64,000 nucleotides of DNA, from contig NZ_WBIS01000001.1 in assembly GCF_009749465.1 (NCBI RefSeq), positions 868,001-932,000 of the forward strand, written 5' to 3'. Shown piece after piece: positions 1-7,885 of the stretch (its first letter is position 1; each line of letters opens with the position of its first letter). The position numbers and the translations under genes were made by a program. This stretch comes from Agromyces terreus. GTDB lineage: Bacteria > Actinomycetota > Actinomycetes > Actinomycetales > Microbacteriaceae. The notes beneath the pieces were generated by a model. It did no database searches. It saw nothing but the letters and a program-made list of their open reading frames with translations, and was not told the DNA's origin.

Positions 1-2238
1 TGGCGTGCCGTGACCCGACTTGTCGCGGCGGCGCGCGTCGAGGGTCCGGGCAACCGGTACCTGGTGCAGCATTCCGCGGGGTCGGGGAAGACGAACTCGA
101 TCTCGTGGCTCGCGCATCGGCTCTCGCAACTGCACGATGACGCGAACGAGCGGGTGTTCGACACGGTCGTGGTGGTGACCGATCGCACAGTGCTCGACAA
201 GCAATTGCAGGATGCGATCTCGCAGTTCGAGAAGCAGGCCGGCGTGGTGCAGTCGATCACGCGGGACGGCGGGGAGTCGAAGTCGAAGCAACTCGCCGGC
301 GCGCTCACGGGCGGCAAGCACATCGTGATCGTGACGATCCAGTCGTTCGAGGCGCTGATCACCGCGATCCAGACCCTGCCCGAGCTCCAGGGGCGCCGGT
401 TCGCAGTGATCGCGGACGAGGCGCATTCCTCGCAGACCGGGTCGACGGCTGGAGCGTTGACGAAGGTGCTCTCGCCGGCCGAGCAAGCGGCGGTTGCCGA
501 GGGGGCGCCGATTGACTCGGACGCGTACCTGCAGTGGGCGATGGAAGTCACGGCGAAGGCGCCGAACATCTCGTACTTCGCGTTCACCGCGACGCCGAAG
601 GCGAAGACACTCGAGCTGTTCGGGCGTGTGCCCAACGCGAGTGAGGCGGCCGCGGCATCCGCTGGCCTTGATGGTTCGGCGGCGACGCCAGAGCCGTTCG
701 ACCTGTATTCGATGCAGCAGGCAATCGAGGAGGGGTTCATCCTCGACGTCCTGGCGAATTACACGCCGTACAAGGTCGCGTGGCAGTTGCAGCATCCCGG
801 CGCCGACTACGACGGGCTCGACGAGGTCGACGAATCGACCGCGGTGAAGGCGCTCGTGCAGTATGTGCGACTGCACCCGACGAACATCAGCCAGAAGGCG
901 AAGATCGTCGTCGATCACTTCCGCACGTACGTGCAGTCGGAGCTCGACGGCAAGGCGAAGGCGATGGTCGTCACCGGGTCGCGGAAGGAAGCGGTGCGGT
1001 GGAAGAAGTACCTCGACCAGTACCTCGCGGCCTCGCAGGTGCAGGGGGTGCGGGCGCTCGTCGCGTTCTCGGGGACGGTCGACGACCCTGAGGATGTCGG
1101 CGAGGGGCTGACTGAAAAGACGCAGAACCCGGGGCTGCACACGTCGGATCTCGCGGAGGCGTTCAAGCCGTCGACCTACAACGTGATGATCGTCGCGGAG
1201 AAGTTCCAGACCGGATTCGACCAGCCGCGGCTAGTCGCTATGTATGTCGACAAGCGGCTCGGTGGGGTGCAGGCGGTGCAGACGCTGTCGCGGCTGAACC
1301 GGACGTACCCGGGTAAAGAGAAGACGTTCGTGCTCGACTTCGTGAACGAGCCGGGCGATGTGCTGGATGCATTCCTTCCGTACTTCCGCGGGGCGCAGCT
1401 GACCGCGCTGACCGACCCGAACCTCATCTACGACCTGGTCGGCAAGCTGGACTCCGCAGGGATCTACACGATGCAGGAGGTCGAGCAGGCGTTCGATGCC
1501 GCGCTGATGGGCGGGCCAAACGCCAACTCGAAGGTTTCGTCGGCGACCGCACCGGCCGTGTCACGATTCTCAACGCGCTGGGTGTCGGCCGTGCTCGACG
1601 GTGACAAAGCCGAGCAGGACGAGCTGAAGCTGCTCAAGGCGGACATTGCTCAGTTCGTGAAGTTCTACGACTTCATCTCGCAAGCCCGGAACCTCGAGGA
1701 CACCGATCTGCCGCGTCGGCACTACTTCTTCCGGCGGATTCTGCCACAGCTGTCGACCGCGACATACGACGACCCGGTGGACATCTCGAAGGTGTCGCTC
1801 GTCGGTGTGCAGATCAGCGCGGGGGAGTCAGTACAGCTCAAGCTCGGTCAGGGACCCGGTCTCGACCCGATCTCGGCGATCGGGTCGGGCGCAGTGCACG
1901 AGAAGCACCGGTCGGCGCTCGAGGCGATCATCGCGAAACTCAACGAGCGATTCGGCGACAAGTATGCGCCCGGTGCCGTGGACATCACCATCGGCGGGGT
2001 GCTCGGGCGGCTCGCGATCGATATCGAGCTGGTCGAGCAGGCCGGCGCGAACACTCCCGAGCAGTTCGCCGAATCGCCGGCGCTCGTGAAGGCGTTTAAC
2101 AAGGCCATGCTCGGGACTCGGAACGAGACGCCGCAGATCGTGGACGACGTGTACGGCGATGCCGGGCTGTACGCCGAGCTGAGCAAGGCGCTGCCAGCGA
2201 TGTTGTATGAGTACTTGAAGGGGCAGGGGAATGGTTGA
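1..2238 (+). CDS. hsdR: Type I restriction endonuclease R subunit (HsdR), 5'-truncated by window edge
   Basis: The reading frame is already open at base 1, so the N-terminus, including the expected PD-(D/E)XK nuclease domain, lies outside the window. The visible part is the SF2 translocase. Counting from the GTG at 10, a Walker A motif (AGSGKT) lies at residues 23-28, a DEAH box at 136-139, an FTATPK motif III follows, and QTGFDQPRL and QTLSRLNR match motifs V and VI. A C-terminal domain of about 250 residues follows. In type I systems HsdR joins HsdM and HsdS to translocate and cut unmodified DNA. No hsdM or hsdS lies downstream, so they would have to be upstream. The gene reads as slightly less GC-rich than the core genes, in line with an acquired defence locus. 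Confidence 0.93.
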   Translation, partial: WRAVTRLVAAARVEGPGNRYLVQHSAGSGKTNSISWLAHRLSQLHDDANERVFDTVVVVTDRTVLDKQLQDAISQFEKQAGVVQSITRDGGESKSKQLAGALTGGKHIVIVTIQSFEALITAIQTLPELQGRRFAVIADEAHSSQTGSTAGALTKVLSPAEQAAVAEGAPIDSDAYLQWAMEVTAKAPNISYFAFTATPKAKTLELFGRVPNASEAAAASAGLDGSAATPEPFDLYSMQQAIEEGFILDVLANYTPYKVAWQLQHPGADYDGLDEVDESTAVKALVQYVRLHPTNISQKAKIVVDHFRTYVQSELDGKAKAMVVTGSRKEAVRWKKYLDQYLAASQVQGVRALVAFSGTVDDPEDVGEGLTEKTQNPGLHTSDLAEAFKPSTYNVMIVAEKFQTGFDQPRLVAMYVDKRLGGVQAVQTLSRLNRTYPGKEKTFVLDFVNEPGDVLDAFLPYFRGAQLTALTDPNLIYDLVGKLDSAGIYTMQEVEQAFDAALMGGPNANSKVSSATAPAVSRFSTRWVSAVLDGDKAEQDELKLLKADIAQFVKFYDFISQARNLEDTDLPRRHYFFRRILPQLSTATYDDPVDISKVSLVGVQISAGESVQLKLGQGPGLDPISAIGSGAVHEKHRSALEAIIAKLNERFGDKYAPGAVDITIGGVLGRLAIDIELVEQAGANTPEQFAESPALVKAFNKAMLGTRNETPQIVDDVYGDAGLYAELSKALPAMLYEYLKGQGNG

Positions 2239-2278
2239 GCAGATTCCCGGAGGCGCGGCCATGAAGGACGTTCCGTGA
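2231..2278 (+). other. Short coupling ORF between hsdR and the ankyrin gene
   Basis: An ATG at 2231 overlaps the hsdR stop codon and opens 15 codons (MVEQIPGGAAMKDVP). Its TGA at 2276-2278 overlaps the GTG start of the ankyrin gene. The only good ribosome binding site here, GGAGG at 2249-2253, precedes the internal ATG at 2261, which begins a five-codon frame ending at the same TGA. The ankyrin GTG itself has no clear ribosome binding site. This could be termination-reinitiation coupling. Alternatively a single inserted base before 2275 would extend the ankyrin protein upstream to MKDVP, so a frameshift or sequencing error is possible. Confidence 0.3.
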
Positions 2279-3147
2279 TCGCAGTGGTCGCCGGAACGGT
2301 GGCCTTTCTCGTGAGTGCGCTGGCGAGTGCAAAGCTGTTTCCCAATGCCGAGCTTCCTCTGCACATCGTGTTCGTGGGCGGGACAACTGCTGTCGTAGCG
2401 ACACTTGCCTGGGCGATCGAGTCGGCGATCAAAGATGATCACGCTGTCCGGTCCGACCGGGTCGCTTCATCCGTGAAGGTGAAGGATGCGTCGGCTGTGG
2501 ATGCATTGGGCCCTGCAGAAGAAGCTCGCAGGATCGCTCGGCAGTATGCATCGATTGACGCTGCGAGGGCTAGCCAACAGTCGTTTGCTTCCCGGTCGTT
2601 GATCACTGAGGCATTCGCTGCATCGGGGCAGCAGTGGGGGCTGCATGCTGAATCAGCGTCTTCGGGCATTGCTAGCTGGGTTCGCCAGGGTGCGCCCATC
2701 GACGGTGTTGGCCTGATCTCCTATGGAGATCAGCTCCGACACTGGGAAACTCCATTGCTCACAGCGTTCATCGACAGTCGAGTGGAGGCTGCGGCAGCAC
2801 TCATTGCATTCGGGGCGGATGTCGACGCTCCGAACGCAATCGTCTTCCCAAATGGAAGTGTGCTGATCCATACGACACTTCACATGCTTGCTCAGCGAGG
2901 CGACACTGCAGGTGCAGCGCGGTTGATCGCAGCTGGCGCGGACGTGAACCGGCGGACCAGCCTTGGCACCACCGCTCTGCATTTCGCGGCAGGAGAGGAC
3001 AACGTCGTGTTGGTGAATCTGCTGCTGCAAGCGGGCGCGAACGCGAACATAAGAGAGTTCAACTCTGACCGCCCGGGCGGGTTCGGAGACCTTCCAATTG
3101 CACAAGCAGGGCCAAGGGTGCGCGCGATCCTGGCTCGCGCTTCATAG
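2275..3147 (+). CDS. Membrane-anchored ankyrin-repeat protein
   Basis: A protein of 290 residues. The N-terminus (about 1-50) has two hydrophobic stretches, ending near LAWAIESAIK, and should anchor it in the membrane. A polar middle of about 100 residues follows. The C-terminal half carries three ankyrin-type repeats, recognisable from ETPLLTAFIDSRVEAAAALI, TLHMLAQRGDTAGAARLIAA and TALHFAAGEDNVVLVNLLLQ, with GADV/GANA turns. Ankyrin repeats bind proteins; no enzyme motif is visible, so the function is unknown. It directly follows hsdR with no room for another promoter, and its codons are less GC-biased than those of core genes. A role accessory to restriction or another island function is inference. 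The GTG start lacks a good ribosome binding site. Confidence 0.75.
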   Translation: MIAVVAGTVAFLVSALASAKLFPNAELPLHIVFVGGTTAVVATLAWAIESAIKDDHAVRSDRVASSVKVKDASAVDALGPAEEARRIARQYASIDAARASQQSFASRSLITEAFAASGQQWGLHAESASSGIASWVRQGAPIDGVGLISYGDQLRHWETPLLTAFIDSRVEAAAALIAFGADVDAPNAIVFPNGSVLIHTTLHMLAQRGDTAGAARLIAAGADVNRRTSLGTTALHFAAGEDNVVLVNLLLQAGANANIREFNSDRPGGFGDLPIAQAGPRVRAILARAS

Positions 3148-3775
3148 GGCGGTCGCTCTGCGTACCGATTCGCAGTAGTACGGCGTGGGGCAATGCAACC
3201 GGGCGTGTCGGGACGCCAAGGATCTCGCAACTCGTCCCGTGACGTCAGATGCAGTGCATCAAGCTGAAGTCCGGGAGCCACGCAAGGCTAGGGATAGTCG
3301 TCGCGGCTCGCTCGTTTGTTTGCTTGTTTGCGAATGATCTGGCGTCCCCGGTGGCCGTTACCAAAAGCAACACCAAAAACCCCTCAGAAGTACCAGAAGC
3401 CCCCCGCCGACACGAGGATCGTTCGGTAGACTCTACCCCATGAGATCCGCAGAAACACGCGGATTTTCGCCGATTTCGGTGGCTGGCAGAGACGCTCCGG
3501 GAGCTCTCAGCTGTTCTTAGTTCGAGTCGCTCGAGCGACTACCCTCTGAGCGGTCGATGACGCAGGCCTAGCCACATGGCGGAAGGCCGGCCAACCGGCG
3601 CGGACTCGCCAAGCCAGGGGCTGTTTTGGGGCTGTTTTCATCCGCAAACACCCGCATTAGACGGCAATCATCGGCCACCTCCGCGCAGCCGGATCACCCC
3701 TCTTGCCCTTATAATTACCGGCATTCACAACCAAACAGGTGCGCTCGAGCCGAGCTGCGAAACTGTCAGGGGGTC
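3148..3775 (+). other. Gene-poor island-end region
   Basis: About 630 bases with no convincing full-length gene. GC is visibly lower than in the core. The stretch contains a leaderless-type short frame at 3440, a direct duplication of GGGGCTGTTTT at about 3619-3640, GGCCGGCCAACCGGC-type short inverted repeats near 3587, and a perfect TATAAT at 3710-3715 with no good -35 at proper spacing. No integrase or transposase fragment is recognisable by eye. Confidence 0.6.
3440..3520 (+). CDS. Possible leaderless 26-codon small ORF
   Basis: TAGACT at 3427-3432 lies seven bases before an ATG at 3440, exactly the geometry of the leaderless promoters used by core genes in this window. The frame runs 26 codons (beginning MRSAETRGFS) to a TAG at 3518-3520. 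It may be a tiny gene, the stub of a gene broken at the island end, or chance. No family is recognisable and third positions are less GC-rich than in core genes. Support is positional only. Confidence 0.2.
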   Translation: MRSAETRGFSPISVAGRDAPGALSCS

Positions 3776-3803
3776 AGGGGTTCGAGTCCCCTCAGATCCA
3801 CCA
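3776..3803 (+). other. 3' end of a tRNA or tmRNA gene, probable attachment-site (attR) scar
   Basis: AGGGG-TTCGAGT-CCCCT at 3776-3792 forms a perfect five-pair T-arm with the canonical TTCGA loop. It is followed by CAGATCC, a discriminator A and an encoded CCA (3793-3803), and then a terminator. The matching 5' acceptor strand (GGATCTG) is not found in the preceding 250 bases, and no D-arm or anticodon arm can be folded. The 5' part of the RNA gene is therefore missing. Islands commonly integrate into the 3' ends of tRNA and ssrA genes and leave such a duplicated end. The parent RNA, tRNA or tmRNA, cannot be decided from this fragment. Confidence 0.6.
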
Positions 3804-3805
3804 AG

Positions 3806-3840
3806 AGCTCCTGAGAACCACCGGTTCTCAGGAGCTTTTC
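3806..3840 (+). terminator. Rho-independent terminator after the tRNA/tmRNA 3' end
   Basis: AGCTCCTGAGAACC at 3806-3819 pairs perfectly over 14 bases with 3823-3836 around an ACC loop, followed by TTTC. This is the strongest intrinsic terminator in the window. It directly follows the CCA end, as expected for a stable-RNA gene. Confidence 0.85.
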
Positions 3841-4009
3841 CCGTATCCGAGGCGCCTTCGCGAGCGCGCGCGGGACAAGAAACGAGCGGCTGCCCTCCTG
3901 ACCGCTGCGGCATCGACGCGATAGCGTGAGCTTCGGAACGACCGGCGACGCCGAGACGCACAGGATGCCCGGGTGCGTCGCACCCGGCGCGACGACGAGG
4001 GGGCGATGG

Positions 4010-4627
4010 GTGAGCACACGCACCGAGCGGGGGCTCGATCGCCTCGTGAACTTCTCCGACGCGACCGTCGCGATCGCGATCACGATCCTGATCCTCCCGC
4101 TCGTCGACCTGGCGGGCGACATCGGCGGTGCGACGTTCGGGGAGTTCGCGGCCGAGCACTCGGGCGCCTTCGTCGCGTTCATCGTCACCTTCGCCGTGAT
4201 CGGTCGCTTCTGGGTGATCCACCACCGGGTGTTCGAACTCGTCCGCGACTACTCGTCGCCGCTCATCTGGGCGAACATGCTGTGGCTGGCGAGCATCGTG
4301 TTCCTGCCGTTCGCGGCGAACGCGGTGTCCGCGCAGTCGAGCCGGGACGGCAGCTTCGACGCCGTCTACATCGGCACGATGTTCGTCACGACCGCGGCGA
4401 TGCTCCTCATCGACCTCGAGCTCGGACGGCATCCGTCGCTCATGGCCGAGGGCGGGGCCGACCAGATCGGCCTGACCCGATCGATCAGCGTGCTCGTCAC
4501 GCTCGTCGTGGCCGGCGTCCTGGCGTATCTGGTGCCGTCGGTCGGCATGCTGTGGGTGCTGCTCCTCTTCGCCGCGCCGCTCGTCGCGCGCGTGCTTCGG
4601 GCGGCGGTTCCGGCGCTTCGTCGATAG
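4010..4627 (+). CDS. TMEM175/DUF1211-family membrane channel protein
   Basis: The N-terminus carries the family signature RLVNFSDATVAIAITILIL inside the first transmembrane helix, the R-x3-FSD motif of TMEM175-type potassium channels. About six hydrophobic segments follow, including one around WANMLWLASIVFLPFAANAV and the C-terminal pair near VLVTLVVAGVLAYLV and VLLLFAAPLVARV. Length is about 205 residues, normal for bacterial members. I chose GTG 4010 because GAGGGGG lies a few bases upstream; the same frame also opens at GTG 3926, which would add a non-conserved tail. Ion conduction is inferred from the family. It is the first core gene right of the attachment scar. Confidence 0.78.
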   Translation: MSTRTERGLDRLVNFSDATVAIAITILILPLVDLAGDIGGATFGEFAAEHSGAFVAFIVTFAVIGRFWVIHHRVFELVRDYSSPLIWANMLWLASIVFLPFAANAVSAQSSRDGSFDAVYIGTMFVTTAAMLLIDLELGRHPSLMAEGGADQIGLTRSISVLVTLVVAGVLAYLVPSVGMLWVLLLFAAPLVARVLRAAVPALRR

Positions 4628-4726
4628 GTCTCGGGGGCGGATGCCGCAGCGCGGCGCGGTTCCTTGACCCCCCTCCGTGAGGAGCACACAATTGGGTGTC
4701 AGCAACGCATGGGAAGCAGGGAGAGC

Positions 4727-5266
4727 ATGAGCGACGCGAGCACTCGTCCGGTCTACAGCCAGGGAGCTTCGAACGAACCGGCGGTGTCGCAGACCGAGCC
4801 GGGAGCGCCCGACGACGGGCTTCCCGAGTTCCAGGACGGCGCGACGCAGCACGAGGCCGCGACCGAAGCGTCGGCGAAGTCGCGGGTCTGGGGTCGCGAC
4901 CTGCGGTTCATGCTCGTGGTGCTCGTCGCCATCGTGGTGCTGTTCCTCGCCTTCGCGCTCGTGATCGCGTTCAGCCCGACGGGCGCCGCGATCAGCGCGC
5001 TCGCGATCATCGCGGCGCCGATCGCGACCATGGTCGCCGCGTACTACGGCATCTCGCTGGCCCTGCGTCAGGTGAGCGAGGCCCGTCACGCCGCAGCGGC
5101 GGCGGAGTCACGCGCCCGCGCGGCCGAGACGAGTGCCCGCGAGTCCGATGCCTGGGCGGCGCAGATGGAGTCGGGCCTGCGGGTCGCGGTCGCCAAGCTG
5201 AAGGGCGCGGCGGTCGACACGCGCGACGTGGAGCGCGCCGCGGGCACCCCCGACGAGTTCTTCTGA
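4727..5266 (+). CDS. Two-helix membrane protein with C-terminal coiled coil, unknown function
   Basis: About 179 residues. Residues 1-55 are acidic and disordered-looking. Two transmembrane segments follow, from LRFMLVVLVAIVVLFL and from AISALAIIAAPIATMVAAYYG. An Ala/Arg/Glu-rich segment of about 70 residues (ARHAAAAAESRARAAETSAR...) is a probable coiled coil. No enzyme motif is seen. ATG 4727 is preferred over ATG 4709 because AGGGAGA sits six bases ahead. It stands alone, convergent with the dehydrogenase operon across a shared hairpin. A scaffold or stress-envelope role is possible but unsupported. Confidence 0.65.
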   Translation: MSDASTRPVYSQGASNEPAVSQTEPGAPDDGLPEFQDGATQHEAATEASAKSRVWGRDLRFMLVVLVAIVVLFLAFALVIAFSPTGAAISALAIIAAPIATMVAAYYGISLALRQVSEARHAAAAAESRARAAETSARESDAWAAQMESGLRVAVAKLKGAAVDTRDVERAAGTPDEFF

Positions 5267-5319
5267 GCGGTTCGCCTCACCGCGTCGGTGACGACGCGGC
5301 CGGCGCGAGCACGTCCGAA

Positions 5320-5349
5320 CGGCCCGGTTCTCGATCGAGAACCGGGCCG
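5320..5349. terminator. Bidirectional hairpin terminator
   Basis: CGGCCCGGTTCTC at 5320-5332 pairs perfectly over 13 bases with 5337-5349 around a GATC loop. It lies between the convergent genes ending at 5266 and 5367. The T-run is weak, as is usual in this genome. Confidence 0.7.
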
Positions 5350-5366
5350 TCCGGCGTCGCGGCGCG

Positions 5367-6860
5367 TCAGAGGTCGGCGAGCATCGACACGGGGTGCTCG
5401 ATGGAGCGGGCCACGTCGGTGAGGAACGCCGCCGCCTCCGCTCCGTCGCACACGCGATGGTCGAAGGAGACCGTGAGCTCGGTGACCCGTCGCACCGCGA
5501 GCGCGCCGTCGACGACCCACGGCCGTTCGATGATGCGGCCGATGCCGAGCATCGCGGCCTGCGGATGGTTGATGATCGCGGCCGAGCCGTCGACCCCGAG
5601 CGTGCCGTAGTTGTTCAGCGTGAACGTCCCGCCCGTGAGCGCCGACGGCGGGAAGCGGCCGGAGGAGGCCTGCTCCGAGCGTTCGCCGATCGCGTCGCGC
5701 AGGGCGCGGAGCGACATCCGCCCGGCATCGTGCACGACCGGGACGACGAGTCCGCGCGGCGTCTGCGCGGCCATGCCGAGGTGCACGCCGTCGTGGTACA
5801 CGATCTCCTCGCGCTCGGCGTCGAAGGCCGCGTTCAGCGACGGATGCCGCAGCAGCGCGGCGACGCAGAACCGGGCGACGAGCGCCGTGACGCCGAAGCT
5901 CTCGCCGGTCACGGCCTGGAGGTCTCGACGGGCGGCGAACAAGCCGGTGGCGTCGACGTCCATCCACACGGTGGCGTCGGGGATCTCCCGGCGCGACCGC
6001 TGGTACTGCGCGGCCGCCGCCTTCTGCACCCGGTCGAGCGGCACACGGCGTTCGCCGGCGCTCGACGCGACGCGAGGGGCGGATGCCTCGGGGCCGGCCG
6101 AACGGGCCGGGCCGGCATCGACGGTCGGCGCGCCGGCAGCCGGGTCGCGCCGTGCGATGTAGGACTCGACGTCGCGGCGCACCACGAGGTGCTGCGGGCC
6201 GGACCCGCGGAGGCGGCTCGCGTCGAAGCCGTGCTCGCGGGCCAGTCGCCGCACGATCGGCGACACCACGGGGGAGCGTCGATCGGGGTCGAGTTCGAGG
6301 GTCGCGGTCGACGCCGCGCCCGCGCCCGGGCGTGTCGCCGTGGTCGGGCCGGAGTCCTTCCGGGCCGGCCCGCCCGGCGCACCGCGTCCGCGCCCGAACC
6401 GGGACGGGGCGTTCGAGGACCGCACGGTCGGGGTGCTCGCACGCGTGCCGTAGCCGATGAGCACGGCGCCGGACTCGTCGGCGGGCGCGGACTCGGCGAC
6501 CACGATGCCCGGTTCGGCGGGTGCGGCCGTCGGGGAGGACTCTGCGGTCGACGGCGCATCCGTCGACGCCGCGGCATCCGGAGCCGTTCCCGATGTCGTG
6601 GGCGCGCTCGGCGCGGCACCGCCGACGGGCTCGAGGCTCAGCAGCACCTGCCCGGCGTGGAGCACCTGGCCGACCTCGCCGCCGAGCGAGGCGACGACGC
6701 CCGCGAACGGCGTGGGCAATTGCACGACGGACTTCGCGGACTCGAGCTCGACGACGGGTTGGTCGATCACGACCTCGTCGCCGGGCTGCACGAGCCAGGC
6801 GACGAGCTCGGCTTCGGTGAGGCCCTCGCCGAGGTCGGGCAGGATGAAATCGCGGGTCAT
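5367..6860 (-). CDS. bkdC: Dihydrolipoamide acyltransferase E2 of a branched-chain 2-oxoacid dehydrogenase
   Basis: Transfers the acyl group from E1 to CoA through a swinging lipoyl arm. An N-terminal lipoyl domain spans residues 1-80 with the lipoyl lysine at K43 in ESAKSV. A long Ala/Pro/Ser linker follows, then a peripheral subunit-binding domain (SPIVRRLAREHGFD). The C-terminal catalytic domain ends with HRVCDG, the HxxxDG active site. Length is 497 residues with one lipoyl domain. The ATG overlaps the E1-beta stop (ATGA), so the three subunits are translationally coupled. Branched-chain rather than pyruvate specificity is inferred from the split E1 and the neighbouring Lrp regulator. Confidence 0.92.
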   Translation of the reverse strand: MTRDFILPDLGEGLTEAELVAWLVQPGDEVVIDQPVVELESAKSVVQLPTPFAGVVASLGGEVGQVLHAGQVLLSLEPVGGAAPSAPTTSGTAPDAAASTDAPSTAESSPTAAPAEPGIVVAESAPADESGAVLIGYGTRASTPTVRSSNAPSRFGRGRGAPGGPARKDSGPTTATRPGAGAASTATLELDPDRRSPVVSPIVRRLAREHGFDASRLRGSGPQHLVVRRDVESYIARRDPAAGAPTVDAGPARSAGPEASAPRVASSAGERRVPLDRVQKAAAAQYQRSRREIPDATVWMDVDATGLFAARRDLQAVTGESFGVTALVARFCVAALLRHPSLNAAFDAEREEIVYHDGVHLGMAAQTPRGLVVPVVHDAGRMSLRALRDAIGERSEQASSGRFPPSALTGGTFTLNNYGTLGVDGSAAIINHPQAAMLGIGRIIERPWVVDGALAVRRVTELTVSFDHRVCDGAEAAAFLTDVARSIEHPVSMLADL

Positions 6861-7885
6861 GCGAGATCCCATTCCCAGGTCGCGAGGGCGGCGAGCACCC
6901 GGTCGGCGGTCGGCAGGTGGTACTCCTCGAGCTTCGGCGACGGGTACGGGATGTCGAACCCGGTGACGCGCAGCACCGGCGCGGCCAGGTGGTGGAAGTT
7001 CCGCTCGGTCACGCGCGCGGCGACCTCCGCGCCGTACCCGCCGAACTGCGCGGCCTCGTGGATGACGGCCGCGCGCGAGGTCTTGCGGACCGAGGCGGAG
7101 ACGGTCTCGTCGTCGAACGGGGAGAGACTGCGCAGATCGACGACCTCGATCGAGAGTCCCTCGGCGGTCGCCGCGTCCGCGGCCTCGAGCGCGGTGCGCA
7201 CGGTCGGCCCGTAGGCGAGCAACGTGACGTCCGACCCCTCGCGCACCACGGCGGCGCGATCCATCGGCTCCGTGCGAACGGGCAGCTCGAGCGATTCCTT
7301 CGCCCAGTACCGGCTCTTCGGCTCCATGAAGACGACGGGGTCGTCGCTCTCGATCGCCTCGCGCAGCATCGAGTACGCGTCCGCGGGGTTCGAGGGCATG
7401 ACCACGGTGAGGCCGGGCGTCGAGGTCCAGTACGCCTCCGACGAGTCCGAGTGGTGCTCGACCCCGCCGATCGCCCCGGCGCAGGGGATGCGCACGACCA
7501 TCGGCAGCGGCATCCGCCCCTTCGTGCGATTGCGCATCTTCGCCACGTGGGAGACCATCTGCTCGAACGCGGGGTAGCTGAACGCGTCGAACTGCATCTC
7601 GACCACGGGGCGCATGCCGTACATCGCCATGCCGATCGCGGTGCCGACGATGCCCGATTCGGCGAGGGGGGAGTCCCAGATGCGGTCCTCGCCGAACGTC
7701 GCCTGCAGGCCGTCGGTGACGCGGAACACGCCGCCCAGGGGGCCGACGTCCTCCCCGTAGACCACCACCCGGTCGTCGGCCGCCATCGCGTCGCGCAGGG
7801 CCGCGTTCAGCGCGCCGGCCATCGTGAGCGCGGTGGGTGCGGATGCCGCGGACTCCGGTCGTGCGTCGGTCGCCGTCGTGGTCAT
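6857..7885 (-). CDS. bkdB: 2-oxoacid dehydrogenase E1 beta subunit (branched-chain type)
   Basis: A transketolase-like beta subunit of 342 residues. It shows GEDVGPLGGVFRVTDGL near residue 45, the conserved stretch FGEDRIWDSPLAESGIVG, and a transketolase C-terminal domain from about residue 200. It pairs with the alpha subunit to decarboxylate branched-chain 2-oxo acids and load the lipoyl domain of E2. It overlaps both neighbours by four bases (ATGA), a tightly coupled E1a-E1b-E2 operon. No E3 (lipoamide dehydrogenase) gene is adjacent, so E3 is presumably shared from elsewhere. Confidence 0.93.
   Translation of the reverse strand: MTTTATDARPESAASAPTALTMAGALNAALRDAMAADDRVVVYGEDVGPLGGVFRVTDGLQATFGEDRIWDSPLAESGIVGTAIGMAMYGMRPVVEMQFDAFSYPAFEQMVSHVAKMRNRTKGRMPLPMVVRIPCAGAIGGVEHHSDSSEAYWTSTPGLTVVMPSNPADAYSMLREAIESDDPVVFMEPKSRYWAKESLELPVRTEPMDRAAVVREGSDVTLLAYGPTVRTALEAADAATAEGLSIEVVDLRSLSPFDDETVSASVRKTSRAAVIHEAAQFGGYGAEVAARVTERNFHHLAAPVLRVTGFDIPYPSPKLEEYHLPTADRVLAALATWEWDLA

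Noticed and set aside
1828-2442. Two overlapping minus-strand frames of about 200 codons opposite the hsdR end.
   Set aside because: They are antisense to the clearly conserved hsdR C-terminus and have no motif of their own.
3249-3443. A 64-codon plus-strand frame in the island edge.
   Set aside because: No ribosome binding site, no leaderless -10 at the right distance and no recognisable similarity.
3730-3803. A complete tRNA gene.
   Set aside because: Only the T-arm and acceptor 3' strand fold. No D-arm, anticodon arm or 5' acceptor partner is present.
3725-5089. A 454-codon open frame on the minus strand.
   Set aside because: It crosses the terminator, the tRNA 3' end and the TMEM175 gene, and translates to Arg/Asp/His-rich sequence without family features.
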